A DNA stretch of 64,000 bases from Asparagopsis taxiformis (taxonomy: Eukaryota; Rhodophyta; Florideophyceae; Bonnemaisoniales; Bonnemaisoniaceae). Positions 54,001 to 64,000 of this stretch are shown one piece after another. Location of the stretch: the NCBI GenBank assembly GCA_030407315.1, contig JALQPE010001703.1, forward strand, positions 1 to 64,000. The letters run 5' to 3'. Position 1 is the first letter of the stretch; each line of letters opens with the position of its first letter. The position numbers and the translations under genes were made by a program. Below the pieces are notes generated by a model, which ran no database searches, was not told where the DNA came from, and worked only from the letters and a program-made list of their open reading frames with translations.

Positions 54001-57000
54001 ATGTCTCATCGTCAACGCTCTCGTCTCGCAGCTGCATCTTCCCGCGCTCCAGCTCGGGAGCTGACAGTCCCCGCGATGCCCCGGGCTGGTAGCACGCTTG
54101 CGAACTACGAGTTCCGGCAGATGACACTTCCGATTGCGGACATTCATGTCACGGAAGAAACATCGCGCGAGGTTGATGAGTCGCATGTAGATGTGTTGTT
54201 TCAGAAGATGGTTCTTGAAGGCTTTCAGACCTCTTCCGTGGGCTCCGTGACTGTCGTTGGTCTAGCCCACGAGTCCGACGAAACACGCTTCTACATCGCG
54301 GATGGTCTCCATCGTCGTGGCGCTCTTGTCCGATCCAAAGCGGAAGGAGTTGAACGTCTGGCTTCTATTGTGGACAGCGTTCCTGTTCAGGAAGCGTTCA
54401 GGCCAGATGGACAAGCCATGACAATGGAAGACGTGCTCTACCTGAGTCAGCGGCTGAACGAACTGGTGCACACGGTTTTACCGACCACCATCCGCGACCG
54501 TATTCATGCTATCATCAGCATATACAACTGCAACTTGACGTACGCGAAGGAAGGGGAAAGGAAACTCTCCAGTATGACAGCTTCGCAGCTGTGCAACTGG
54601 TTCTTCCAGCGTCACTTCAGTAGCATACTCAGGAAGAGTACGGTGACGTCTATCGTCAATGTGGCTCTGAACATGAGACGTTCACCACGCACGTACGAGG
54701 CGTACAAGATGGCCTCTGGTAGGAAGGAAAATGAGGTTGGAATCAGCCTTCTAGTGCTGAAGGACACCGCGTTCACAAAGGCTGAGGACCGTGCCAGTGA
54801 GCTGATGGTTAGGTGCATTCACTACCGCTCTGTGAAATTGCTCCAGTCCTTTGGTCGCATCCCAGGTCTCCAGCTCAGGGTGTATCTCAATTACATCAGA
54901 GATTTCTACCTGGTAATCCGTGAAGTCGCACCCAAGGTTGGGATGACTACGGACGAGCTGGCAGACCTGGAGGACCTCGAACCGGATGGAACGGACATGG
55001 TCCCGACCTGGAAATCCGTGTTCAAGCGCATGGTTCAATATGAAGAAGAACCTGTGCCAAAACAGGAGAAGAACCACGAGCGTCGCCGAGAAGATTTCCG
55101 AACCGTCATCCTGCAACGTTTCAACATTGCACCGGATCGTGAGACTCCGCCCCCTCCTCCCGGAGCATCTGGCGATGCAGTGCTTGCCACTGCGGCCAGT
55201 CAAGGCGCAAAAGATGTGGGGAAGGAGAGCGAGAAAGCGGCAGAGAGCGTTCCTGCTCCTGCCCCTGTGGCATCAGCCACTCCTCCGAAGTCACCATCAC
55301 AGGTGACTCGGCAGGCTCGCTCTCCGACCCAATTCGGGGAGAATATCATGGAACCTCTCCCCGTTCCCCTTCCCTCACAACCCCTTCCTGAGGACGAAAT
55401 CAATCCGATGGACATTTCTCCTCCTGACTCCCAAGCCAAGCCGGACTCAACAGCCCGCGCCCCTTCCCCCTCGAAGCCCAACTCTCCTCCCCCTCCCCCT
55501 TCCCCCTCACAACCCGACTCACCCCCCCCCCCCGCTGTTCCCGACTCTGCTATCGCCACGGAACAGTAGAACCCCGAAACCTCGGTTGAAGCTTCTCAAC
55601 CGCAGGGGGGTGGTGGGGGGACAGTAGTTTCACGCTCTGTGCGCATTCCGCCCGATGAAACTACGCCACGCCCCTTTCCTTGCTCGCTTGGATCACACTG
55701 TCGCTTCGCCGGCTATGCCGCTGTGCACAAATGCACAGCGTGCAACATTCAGCCAGTACACAACCTGTGCGACTATCCTCGAGTATATCACCTCATCCCC
55801 ATCAAGTACCTCAACAACGGTGAGCGAGACATGGTGTTCGTCTGCTCCCGTGAGTGCTACGATGGCCGTCAACCGGATGACCCCCCTTCTTGGACCCCTC
55901 CTGCAGGGGTCACGTTACAAGAAGCGTGGGAAGGTGATGCGTACAATCCTTTCGAAAAGGACGCGTCCTCTACCGAGTCTGCTGAAGAAAAGGATAAGCA
56001 GACCGGTGAGGCTCCGCGGAGTACGATGGGAGGGAAGGCGCCCATATCCCGGGAACCAGCCAAGAAAACTGCCTCTGGAACACCGCGGCGGGGAGAAAAG
56101 AGGAGGAGAGAGCCGACCACTCCTCCTCCGACTCGGATGACTCGGTCCAAGACCAGAAGTGCCGCTATCGCAGAGCAACTCATCGCTCTCGGTAGCCCGT
56201 CTTCTCCCCCTGTCTCCCTTCCGCTTCCTGCACAGCCACCCTCATCTGGCGAAAAGGAGCGTGAAGGTGAGATAGAAGACGGCGAAACCCCTACAAAGAC
56301 GAAGGTGACTTCCAAGGGGTTTCGGGTACACAGGTATGAGGACGAGCAGCCACCGCCACCTTCCTTTCTCACGGAGCAGACCACGCTTGCCCAAGCTGCT
56401 ACGTTCGTGCGTTCAATTTCGGGTCTGCTCCATCCTGAACACCGCTCTGGGTTCATCATGACGAGTGGGGAGGTGGAGGAGATCAGGGAGGATATCAACT
56501 CCGCGGCTGGTGGTACATCCGAGGAGAGCATTGTTTATTGGGAGCGGGCAAGGGCTAGTATTGATTTCGATGGATAAATCGTCCTCGAAGACATACTAGG
56601 AGCTTCTGATGTACGGTCTGCAATCCACGAACTGCTCTCTGGGTTTGCCCAAAAGTTCGATGACAATGTGGAAGGGGCGTGGGGCACGATTCTGAACTCC
56701 GGTTCAGCTGCCCAGGATGCCCGGGGTGGCGCGTCTCGCCAGCGGTACATGACCCCCCACTCGGCTGTCATTGAAGACCTCGACGGGGAGGAATCCATGT
56801 CGCTGGCTCATGACAAGGTTTCCGTGGATGTCATCCTCGCAATTATAGCGGAAATGTTGCACTTGGAGGATTCCGTTTCATCTTTGAACGGATTCAAGAA
56901 AGGCTCCAAGCTGCGCTTTGGGAGGACAGGACTTCGGATGCTCCTGACGGGTTCCAACTGTACTCGTCAGATCCCGCATCTCGACTTCACGTACCCAGGA

Positions 57001-57480
57001 CCGCCACGCGAGGAACCGAACCGCTATTGTGGGACCCCTGCACCAGACCCAGACTATTCTTTCATAGCTACTGGTGCAGTTGGGTCCCCAATTCTGGTAC
57101 GACCGCGGAGTCATGCCTTCCTCAACGCCCCTCGTGATGCCTTCCTGGCTATCTGGCCCCATCTCCATCCAAAATTGGTTTGGATTCCACCCTTCTCTGT
57201 TCTCGTGACTCGTGGTGACGTAGAGCACGCTGGTGCGGGATGGCAGGATTACGACTTCGTGAAGGACAAAATTTCTAAGACTGGAGTACAATACGGTCAT
57301 CACATTCGAGTCCATAGCATGGCTGTACGTGATTCTTCCGAGCTAGTCAATGATCTCGTCTACGCACCGGTGCAGAGTGACGACCCCAATCGTCTGCCGA
57401 AACCTTACGAGTTCGCACACGACTTTGAGTCGGACGATGAGGTACCGGATAGTAGTGAAGATTACATCACAGTTGAGTAG
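54001..57480 (+). pseudogene. ParB-like / zinc / 2OG-Fe(II) dioxygenase-like fusion, two in-frame stops
   Basis: From ATG 54001 (caaacATGT, A at -3) a single frame of 1159 codons runs to TAG 57480. It is interrupted only by TAG 55567 (codon 523) and TAA 56575 (codon 859). Neither later segment has an ATG near its start, so these are not separate genes. Residues 35-110 are ParB/sulfiredoxin-like with the signature DGLHRRGA (101-108); a helical region follows to about 340, then a Pro/Ser-rich linker. After the first stop there is a Cys/His module (PFPC, CTAC, VHNLC, CSREC; about 560-625) and a charged linker. The last part has HLD (His993, Asp995), GDVEHAGAGW (His1076) and RVH (Arg1103), the iron and 2-oxoglutarate ligands of the dioxygenase superfamily. 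A 42-nt GT-AG micro-intron could remove the TAA. DNA binding plus base oxidation is inference. Confidence 0.65.
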
Positions 57481-57771
57481 GTAGGATTTCACCTATAGGT
57501 TGCTCTCAACTAAAGTTTCTATTGTTTTCTTAATGTTCCTCCATTGCTTCACCTGTAGCATAGTATACTATACACTAACAGTATACTCTTCCCCATTGCT
57601 TACTGACAACTTGTGACATTCTGTGATCTACGATATTGTTTTCCTCTCAACCCAGACTAACGAGTGCGTATCCATGAGCTAAGAGCGCTCCCGACCTCAG
57701 CAGTACCTCTACTTTGTCTTTTCCAGCTGCTAATCAGGTCCTAAAATTTGGTAATTTTTTGGGCTCAAAAA

Positions 57772-57833
57772 TTACTGCAGTAAAAACTGATCTAGCCAAG
57801 TGCAGTTTGCTAGATCAGTTTTTACTGCAGTAA
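57772..57833. repeat. TTACTGCAG foldback micro-element, copy 2
   Basis: TTACTGCAGTAAAAACTGAT.. with its exact inverse and a short loop. It sits in the loop of the larger AT-rich hairpin. Confidence 0.9.
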
Positions 57834-58308
57834 TTTTTGTGCCCAAAAAATTACCAATTTTAGACCCATCCGGCGCCCACCTGTTCCAGATTTGGACAAC
57901 CGCTCCTGCCCCAGGCTACGTCAAGTTCATACATTCCATGCTTTACTGATGTTTCTAAACATTCCAAATGCTACGCTGCTTCGCTGGATGGTCGTTGACG
58001 AACATTGACGGCGCATTGCAGCTCTGTTCAAAACCGAACCGGTATTACCATGACGTGCATTTATGTCCGTCTACTTCTCTCCTCATACAATCTTGAAAAT
58101 CTAGTCATCGTGATGCATCCAGACAGTTGTGCACCAATAGTCGATAAACATAATTGCACCGAACTATAGAAGGTGCTGCCCACGTGGTGCTTACTCGTGG
58201 TGGTGAGTGTCCCATGGCATAAGGTCGCTGGTACAAAGTAGGACGGAGTACGAGCCATACGGTCACTACGAGTGGGGCATAAAATTTGGTAATTTTTGGG
58301 CTCAAAAA

Positions 58309-58370
58309 TTACTGCAGTAAAAACTGATCTAGCCAAGTGCAGTTTGCTAGATCAGTTTTTACTGCAGTAA
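58309..58370. repeat. TTACTGCAG foldback micro-element, copy 3
   Basis: Identical in layout to the copy at 57772; also inside a hairpin loop. Confidence 0.9.
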
Positions 58371-58846
58371 TTTTTGTGCCCAAAAAATTACCAATTTTAG
58401 ACCCATCCGGCGCCCACCTGTTCCAGATTTGGACAACCGCTCCTGCCCCAGGCTACGTCAAGTTCATACATTCCATGCTTTACTGATGTTTCTAAACATT
58501 CCAAATGCTACGCTGCTTCGCTGGATGGTCGTTGACGAACATTGACGGCGCATTGCAGCTCTGTTCAAAACCGAACCGGTATTACCATGACGTGCATTTA
58601 TGTCCGTCTACTTCTCTCCTCATACAATCTTGAAAATCTAGTCATCGTGATGCATCCAGACAGTTGTGCACCAATAGTCGATAAACATAATTGCACCGAA
58701 CTATAGAAGGTGCTGCCCACGTGGTGCTTACTCGTGGTGGTGAGTGTCCCATGGCATAAGGTCGCTGGTACAAAGTAGGACGGAGTACGAGCCATACGGT
58801 CACTACGAGTGGGGCATAAAATTTGGTAATTTTTTGGGCTCAAAAA

Positions 58847-58908
58847 TTACTGCAGTAAAAACTGATCTAGCAAAGTGCACTTGGCTAGATCAGTTTTTAC
58901 TGCAGTAA
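58847..58908. repeat. TTACTGCAG foldback micro-element, copy 4
   Basis: As the other copies, with a slightly different loop (caaagtgcacttgg). Confidence 0.9.
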
Positions 58909-59315
58909 TTTTTGTGCCCAAAAAATTACCAAATTTTAGACTAGTCTGGCGACCGTCTGTAGCTAATGGGGCTTGAATTTAGGTGCAGTGTCTCTGTATT
59001 ATTAGTGAAGCTGGCTCAAGGTTGTGGAGATTTTGTTTAATGCACTGTTATGATACAGAATGCGCCCAAGCTGCATACCCGTTCAAAACATTGCACCCCT
59101 TCACCAATCTTCAACAACAAAACTCCAAACTCTTTCATCATCCCGCGACCCCTCGTCAGAAATCGGGGTTTCCATAAATTCCAATTTCAAATTTTGCGGG
59201 CGCGCGGAAAAATCTCCTTCCCGTCCTGTCAGGCACATGTGCCGGATTGCATTGCAATCTTCTCTACCAATCTATCGCATTCTCTCTTCTCCCTCGTTCC
59301 CGAGCATCCCCTGAA

Positions 59316-62036
59316 ATGGCGCAGCCACAACCCCGGCACGGGCTTGTCGAAACGTACAGCGAAGATGGGCCGATGCATCTATCTGACAAGTGCGGAAACG
59401 GAACCATTCTATGGGTTGATCCCGCTCGCGTTGTTTGAATTCCTGCTATCGCAGGGGCTAGCACCCCAGCCTCCGATGTCACATCCGTAGTACATCTGGA
59501 TTTCGAACGTCTCTATCTGTACGGTAGCATTGCGGACAATGGTGACGTAACCTTGGTGGGAGGCATGGACGTGTGCGAGGAGGTGTGGTCGCGCCCCCGA
59601 CGGAACACATCGAGATATTTACTTCGCATGAGCTACGAATCTATTACTACCAAACCACATACGCTTGCCTCTATTCTCTTTCATCTCCTGGAGAGGGAAA
59701 GGATTATTCCGTTCTACGAAAGTGTAGCAATAGTCGCTCACATGCGAGACTGTTGGCATGAAGCTGAGAAGAAAGAGGATCATGTGCCCCTTGCAGAACG
59801 TTCGCTCACAGCGTTTCGAAGGGCTGTGAGCAGTATGTACAAGTTTGACCTGCCAGCGAATGCTTCAATCGTTCTGGATAAATGGTTCTCGTATGCCTAC
59901 CATCGTCACACCTTTAATATTGTGCAAGCAGTCCGAAACTTCACCATTTCTGCTGGTGAAGATGGTAGTGTAGATATAGACACACGGGTATGGGATCTAT
60001 TCCTCACGAGCTGTGGGTTGCTGGATTTATCCGTATCCTTCTTTATTCCCGTGTTTGTCCATGAGCGTGATGAGCAATCAGCAGAGGATCCACTCAAAAA
60101 CTCTCAGAGTCCTGGACCACCACTTCCAGTTCAGAAAGAGTTCTACACCGAGCATAACTTCTCCCAGTCCGCGATTGGTCGAGATGTCTTCTCAAGACAA
60201 TCACTAGCATGCCAATTCTTCGTTTCACAGACCCAGGAGCGCGCTTCGCATCAAGATAGCTGGACAACTCCGAGACTTACCACAAATTTCGAGAGGGTTG
60301 TAGTTCTCATGGCATTGATACAAATGGACCGAGACTGGAAGTTGCAGGCAGAATCCCGGCCACGCTCACGTACAAGAACGAGGTCTTCGAATGGACCCAC
60401 GCCGCTTCTCAAGAAGGATAGTCCGTGGACTGCCCAGCGTCTTGGATATGGTATTCATGTGATTCTGAAGTCATGGGATGTATTGGCAAAGTCGCTAGGG
60501 GCTACCAATACCGAGGAGCTCTTGCAACCGTACCTTCTGTACGACCAGAGAGTATTCACGTACCACGTCCTGGACTCGGAAAATAGGGGCTTCGCACCGC
60601 TTCGAGAGCTGAAGACTTTGTTGCACGGCAGAGGAGCTGTTCGAAGAGTGCAGCACTCGGCAAGCATCTCGAGTGCGGCTGTCCATCGTACGCTGCTGCA
60701 AGATGCTCAGATGCGCCTCTGCGCAACGTCCTTCTGGGAGCACATAATGACGATCTGTCGGCACAAAGAATTGTTCGACCAAACCGTTTCTTCACCGCGA
60801 GCAATACCTTTCCTACAGGGCTTCCAGGCGTCGACTGGTTCCCCGGATGCTGGGAGGTTTACGACTATTCGGGCTCTGGGTATGGTTGAAAGGCAACTCA
60901 CGGCATTCAGCCTCACAGAAGAGCCACAATCAACGCCCGACCCTAATGAAGAGCTGTTCGGAGACACTGAGAGAACAGCTTCTCCAGTACGGGATTCTCC
61001 GCCCGGCGGGAACGGAACGAGCCCGAATGCTAAACGCAGACGACTAGATGAAAGCCCTTCTGGTGCAGGAAGCTCGAGCAGGAATAGCGGTAACAGCGGT
61101 ACCGCCGAAGCGGCCAGAGCTGATATAAAATCCATGCGTGCAGAAGATGAAGTGTTGATTCCTCCAGAAATGGACAACATGAAAGGATCTGTCCTGCATA
61201 CTTTCAACTGCAGCTTCAGAGACCTTTTGAAGAACTATGACGCTGTTGACAATCCTCGAAAGCCGCAAATCCGGGAAGGTGCTCAGTTGGTACTCACTGA
61301 CCCGCCGTACAATACTTGGCGTATGTCTGGCAGAGGAAACTCTGGTTACGATGTCCTCCGTCAGGAAGAAATCGAAGACACGGTAGCTGAAATTTCCAAG
61401 GTGACGCGCAAGGGTGGTCATGTTCTCATATTCACATCTGCTGCTCTGTTCTACAATTGGGTATACGAGCTTCGCAAAGTGAAATACTCTACGGGTAGTC
61501 CTATGTTCGCGGTTGATTCGCAGCCTATCGTCTGTACTCGGAGCCCCACCCATTTTACTTCGCCTCCATATAGGATTACAACCAGTTTGTTAAATATGGT
61601 CGAGCTGGTTGTACATGCTACGAAGCTGGGTAAGGGTAAAGAAGGCTGGGGGATGGTGAACTACCGAAATGCAGGATACATCCCTTCTAGGTTCAAGGCT
61701 TGGACAAATGTCATCGACAACATCCCGCGCATCACAGCATCGGAGACAGTGAAATATTTGGACAAGGACAAGAAAAAGGTTACGTTGCGCCCCGAGCAGA
61801 AGACCATAGCTCTCATGCAAGAGCTCATTGGACGTTTCTCAAACCAGGGAGACTTGGTCGTGGACATGTTTGCTGGCACTTTCTCTACTGCAGTTGCATG
61901 CCTTACTATGCACCACGGTCAGTACAGGAGGTTTGTGGGGTGTGAGAAGTTCACGGACTGCTTTGAACTATCCCTTCCTAGAGTCAATCTTGCATTTCTG
62001 CAGCACAGGAAAAGCAAGTTTTTGAAAAACCAGTAA
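59316..62036 (+). pseudogene. Beta-class (DPPY) DNA N-methyltransferase with N-terminal extension, one in-frame TGA
   Basis: The first in-frame ATG is 59316 (G at -3, G at +4). The frame continues to 62036 (906 codons) with one stop, TGA 59436 (codon 41); the sequence before and after it reads as one protein. An alternative is a shorter protein from an ATG after the stop (59565). Residues 80-560 form a helical region I do not recognise, followed by a Ser/Gly-rich linker with KRRR. The catalytic part has motif IV LTDPPYNTW (Asp662-Tyr665), then GGHVLIF, and later RPEQKTIALMQELI and motif I VVDMFAGTFSTA (Asp850-Gly854). Motif IV before motif I defines the beta class of N6-adenine or N4-cytosine methyltransferases. 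The product base cannot be told from sequence. It lies just right of the repeat-bounded ParB-like gene on the same strand. Confidence 0.75.
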
Positions 62037-62991
62037 ATTTCATGGTCTGGACCATTAGAAATTAGTGGAATGGCAAACCATAAAAAATCGCAGAAATTAC
62101 CGGCGCCGTGCCATAGATAAGTAGTCGAAATACCGTAAAGAATAGGGTGGAATGAAACTGCGCCGTGGGAGTGGGTATAAGCACCGTGACATTGTGCAAT
62201 TTTCCACTACTGTACGGAAAAATAACATTGGAAAGGACAAAGACACGTCGCGTTGGTCATGACGGTGACCGGAGGTGGCATATTCCATTATTTTTTGAAT
62301 TTACTTGCTGGAATCACGAAACGAGGGAACCATATGTATGACAGTACCATGTTGGACTCGAACCATGAACATTGATGGTCACGCCGGTCTGAGGTACTGG
62401 TGGTAGTCGTAGCAATGTAGTGATGGTAGAGGGATGGACTGGTACTGACTGTTCCAACGCGCCATACGCTTCGATGACGTCACGTTTTGGACGTCCATGC
62501 AGAATCATATGAAAGAGGCGAGATACAGAGTGTATGACGTGAACTATCTAATCTCGATATGGCCATTGTTCTACCATAGGTAGGGTACGGTCGAAAGAGT
62601 AGATAATTGTACTTGAGTTTAGTTCCTGTAGTATTACTTAGTAAAGAATGGCACCATCTATGTTGATTTATAGCACAGATACTATGGCATAGTTACTGTC
62701 GAAGTCGCAAAATTTTGTAATAAAGTCACTCCCGCATACACAAGATTGACCTGAATAGTGAGTTCCGCCCTGGCTTTAAGCGTTACTAGTATCTTAAACG
62801 CAGTATTAGTGGATTTGTAAACTTGTGCAGCAGTAGGGAACAAGGTAGTGAATTCGTATCATACGATAAAAATGAAAAATTGGACGTTACAGACATGGGT
62901 GAAGTAGTATCTAGTGAAGAACTCGACGAAGACTTGTCCTAAACAAAATTGCAGATAGTGCGTTGTAGTATCTTTATTTCGTGGAGGAACT
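62037..62991. other. Intergenic stretch without a gene
   Basis: Mixed composition, only short frames. A box-B-like word (GGTTCGAGTCC, - strand at about 62352) has no matching tRNA structure. Confidence 0.4.
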
Positions 62992-63210
62992 ATGACGAGG
63001 CGTGGATCATTGCGAATTAGGCGACAGAGCGAAAAAGCGAAAGCTGGTCGTGAGCGTGAGCGGGCAGCTGCCGTAGATGCACTCCCATGTGTCGGAACGG
63101 AAATAGACGTATGGTTCCAAGTTGGCGATGACGCAATATGGTGGAAGGATACGGTTGTGGAAATGAAACTTCCTGAGCAGTATCCTGTCTGCAGTGCACT
63201 ACGGTGTTGA
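62992..63210 (+). pseudogene. Short ORF, possibly a truncated Tudor-like protein
   Basis: ATG 62992, 72 codons. A basic N-terminus (MTRRGSLRIRRQSEKAKAGR) is followed by VGTEIDVWFQVGDDAIWWKD, which resembles the opening strands of Tudor/Agenet-type barrels (G..v.V.f...d..Wy.a.V). The frame ends at TGA 63208, just before the ACTGTCT repeat field, so the rest of the domain appears lost. Weak call based on a short motif. Confidence 0.3.
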
Positions 63211-63217
63211 AAAGGGG

Positions 63218-63420
63218 GCCTCAGACAGTACTGCGAGACAGTGATTTTTACTGTCTGAGACAGTAAAAATCACTATGCGGCAAATGAAAATTAATGCCAC
63301 ACTTGGAGACAGTGATTTGCACTGTCTGGCAGACAGTACGGAACACTGTCTGCAGACAGTAAAAAACACTGTCTCACAGTACTGTCTGAGGCAGTGAATG
63401 GAGACAGTAAAAATTAATGA
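63218..63420. repeat. ACTGTCT / AGACAGT palindromic repeat field
   Basis: The heptamer ACTGTCT or its complement recurs many times. It includes a perfect palindrome at 63240-63274 (AGTGATTTTTACTGTCT, one base, then the exact complement). Confidence 0.85.
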
Positions 63421-63554
63421 TTTATTCAATAGCTGGATATGATGTAATTTACTGTACTGGGCAGTGTTGGCGGATAGTGTTTTGTATTGGCCAAGGCAAC
63501 ATGGCCGGATAGTGAAATACGCTGCCTGGGACAATAGATGGAACCAACACGGTG

Positions 63555-63900
63555 CACTGTCCTGGGCAGTACCTGGAGACAGTGATTTTCACTGTCCTGG
63601 GCAGTACCTGGAGACAGTACTTTGTGCTGCCCTGGGCAGTACCTGTAGACAGTACTTTGTGCTGCCCTGGGCAGTACCTGTAGACAGTATTTCGTGCTGC
63701 CCTGGGCAGCACCTGTAGACAGTACTTTGTGCTGCCCTGGGCAGCACCTGTAGACAGTACTTTGTGCTGCCCTGGGCAGCACCTGGAGATAGTACTTTGT
63801 GCTGTCCTGGGCAGCACCTGGAGACAGTATTTCGTGCTGCCCTGGGCAGCACCTGGAGACAGTATTTCGTGCTGCCCTGGGCAGCACCTGGAGACAGTAA
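63555..63900. repeat. 35-bp tandem repeat, about ten copies
   Basis: Units of the form gcag(t/c)acctg(t/g)agacagt followed by actttgtgctgccctgg, for example starting at 63601 and 63636. The period is 35, so frames shift between units and no protein repeat results. Each unit contains the imperfect palindrome ctgccctgggcag. Confidence 0.9.
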
Positions 63901-64000
63901 AAGTAGTGTCCTGATATAGTAAAATTCGGTGTCTGGGAGTGGTGGATGAGATGGAGCGTCACGCTGTCGTGGGCATCTTTCTGGGGTAGAGGAAGGCAGT

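Larger units (their letters stand above)
57743..58945 (-). repeat. Right repeat pair, inverted relative to the left pair
   Basis: Two nearly identical ~540-bp units in tandem (about 57743-58280 and 58280-58820), plus a third hairpin boundary to 58945. Each unit reads catccggcgcccacctgttc, caaccgctcctgccc, gtattaccatgacgtgcat and cacgtggtgcttactcgtgg. This is the reverse complement of unit 2 at 53080-53500. Each hairpin boundary here has a 62-base TTACTGCAG foldback element in its loop. Confidence 0.9.

Noticed and set aside
58061..58843. Repeated 81-91-codon ORFs on the - strand
   Set aside because: They are translations of the tandem hairpin-bounded units, with the same peptide in each copy and no domain.
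59417..59460. Micro-intron removing the TGA at 59436
   Set aside because: The candidate GT...CAG segments (22 or 25 nt) are too short and would shift the methyltransferase frame.
59080..59490. 146-codon ORF overlapping the methyltransferase 5' end
   Set aside because: Different frame from the methyltransferase. The continuous frame from ATG 59316 with a single TGA explains the region better.
62340..62460. tRNA gene suggested by GGTTCGAGTCC on the - strand
   Set aside because: No box A at the right distance, and neither T-stem nor acceptor pairs.
63555..63900. Regular 35-bp repeats resembling a CRISPR array
   Set aside because: The units are contiguous tandem copies with no unique spacers, in a eukaryotic context.
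63426..63962. 178-codon repetitive ORF on the - strand
   Set aside because: Follows the 35-bp minisatellite by chance. The period is not a multiple of three, and the peptide repeat exists only because several frames are open.

Overview
This window is nuclear DNA from a repeat-rich eukaryote. The evidence is TATA boxes, a spliceosomal intron with donor, branch point and acceptor, LTR retrotransposons with target-site duplications, and the absence of bacterial operon or Shine-Dalgarno structure. My best guess is a red alga (florideophyte-like), at low confidence. That guess rests on the mix of chromodomain Ty3 elements, a copia element, a CACTA/Plavaka-like transposase and compact DPPY methyltransferase and ParB-like genes. 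I cannot confirm it without a search. Almost everything here is mobile DNA, and much of it is nested.

Layout. (1) 2-11842: a decayed GC-rich Ty3/gypsy chromovirus on the + strand with 788/789-bp LTRs, frameshifted gag and pol, and a broken antisense coiled-coil gene before its 3' LTR. (2) 11843-12792 and 23943-25001: host or transposon flank with a TATA promoter module, split by (3) an 11.15-kb TIR element (12793-23942). That element has no convincing gene but carries two ~2-kb arms arranged as a giant palindrome around position 19063.5. (4) 25-28 kb: minisatellites, hairpins and gene fragments. (5) 28083-29901: a frameshifted CACTA/Plavaka-like transposase gene on the - strand, interrupted by (6) an apparently intact Ty1/copia element (29902-36586, - strand, LTRs seemingly identical, TSD TTGAC). 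(7) 36592-37334 and 50815-52317: more of the same - strand host unit (promoter, then upstream ORFs), interrupted by (8) a young Ty3/gypsy chromovirus (37335-50814, - strand, TSD GCGAC, one LTR mismatch seen). The gypsy element carries a long antisense gene with its own TATA box. (9) 52.7-58.95 kb: inverted pairs of hairpin-bounded repeats around one long ORF encoding a ParB-like domain, a Cys-rich zinc module and a 2OG-Fe(II) dioxygenase-like domain. (10) 59316-62036: a large beta-class (DPPY) DNA methyltransferase. (11) 63-64 kb: a short truncated ORF and a palindromic ACTGTCT / 35-bp repeat field.

Two systems stand out. In the copia element the RNA leader between the primer-binding site and the Gag-Pol AUG (about 1.36 kb) has no ATG on the sense strand. 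It contains a 97-nt GTAAGT...CTAAC...CAG intron whose removal would create an ATG exactly at the splice junction (A|TG). That ATG opens a 139-aa protein with two U1-type C2H2 zinc fingers. Splicing would therefore switch the same RNA from Gag-Pol to a zinc-finger accessory protein. In the right part, a putative DNA-binding (ParB-like) plus DNA/RNA-oxidising (2OG) fusion sits beside an N-methyltransferase, bounded by inverted repeats. Both genes are broken only by single in-frame stop codons (TAG, TAA, TGA) without frameshifts. They look like a mobile DNA-modification cassette that is either recently silenced or read through.
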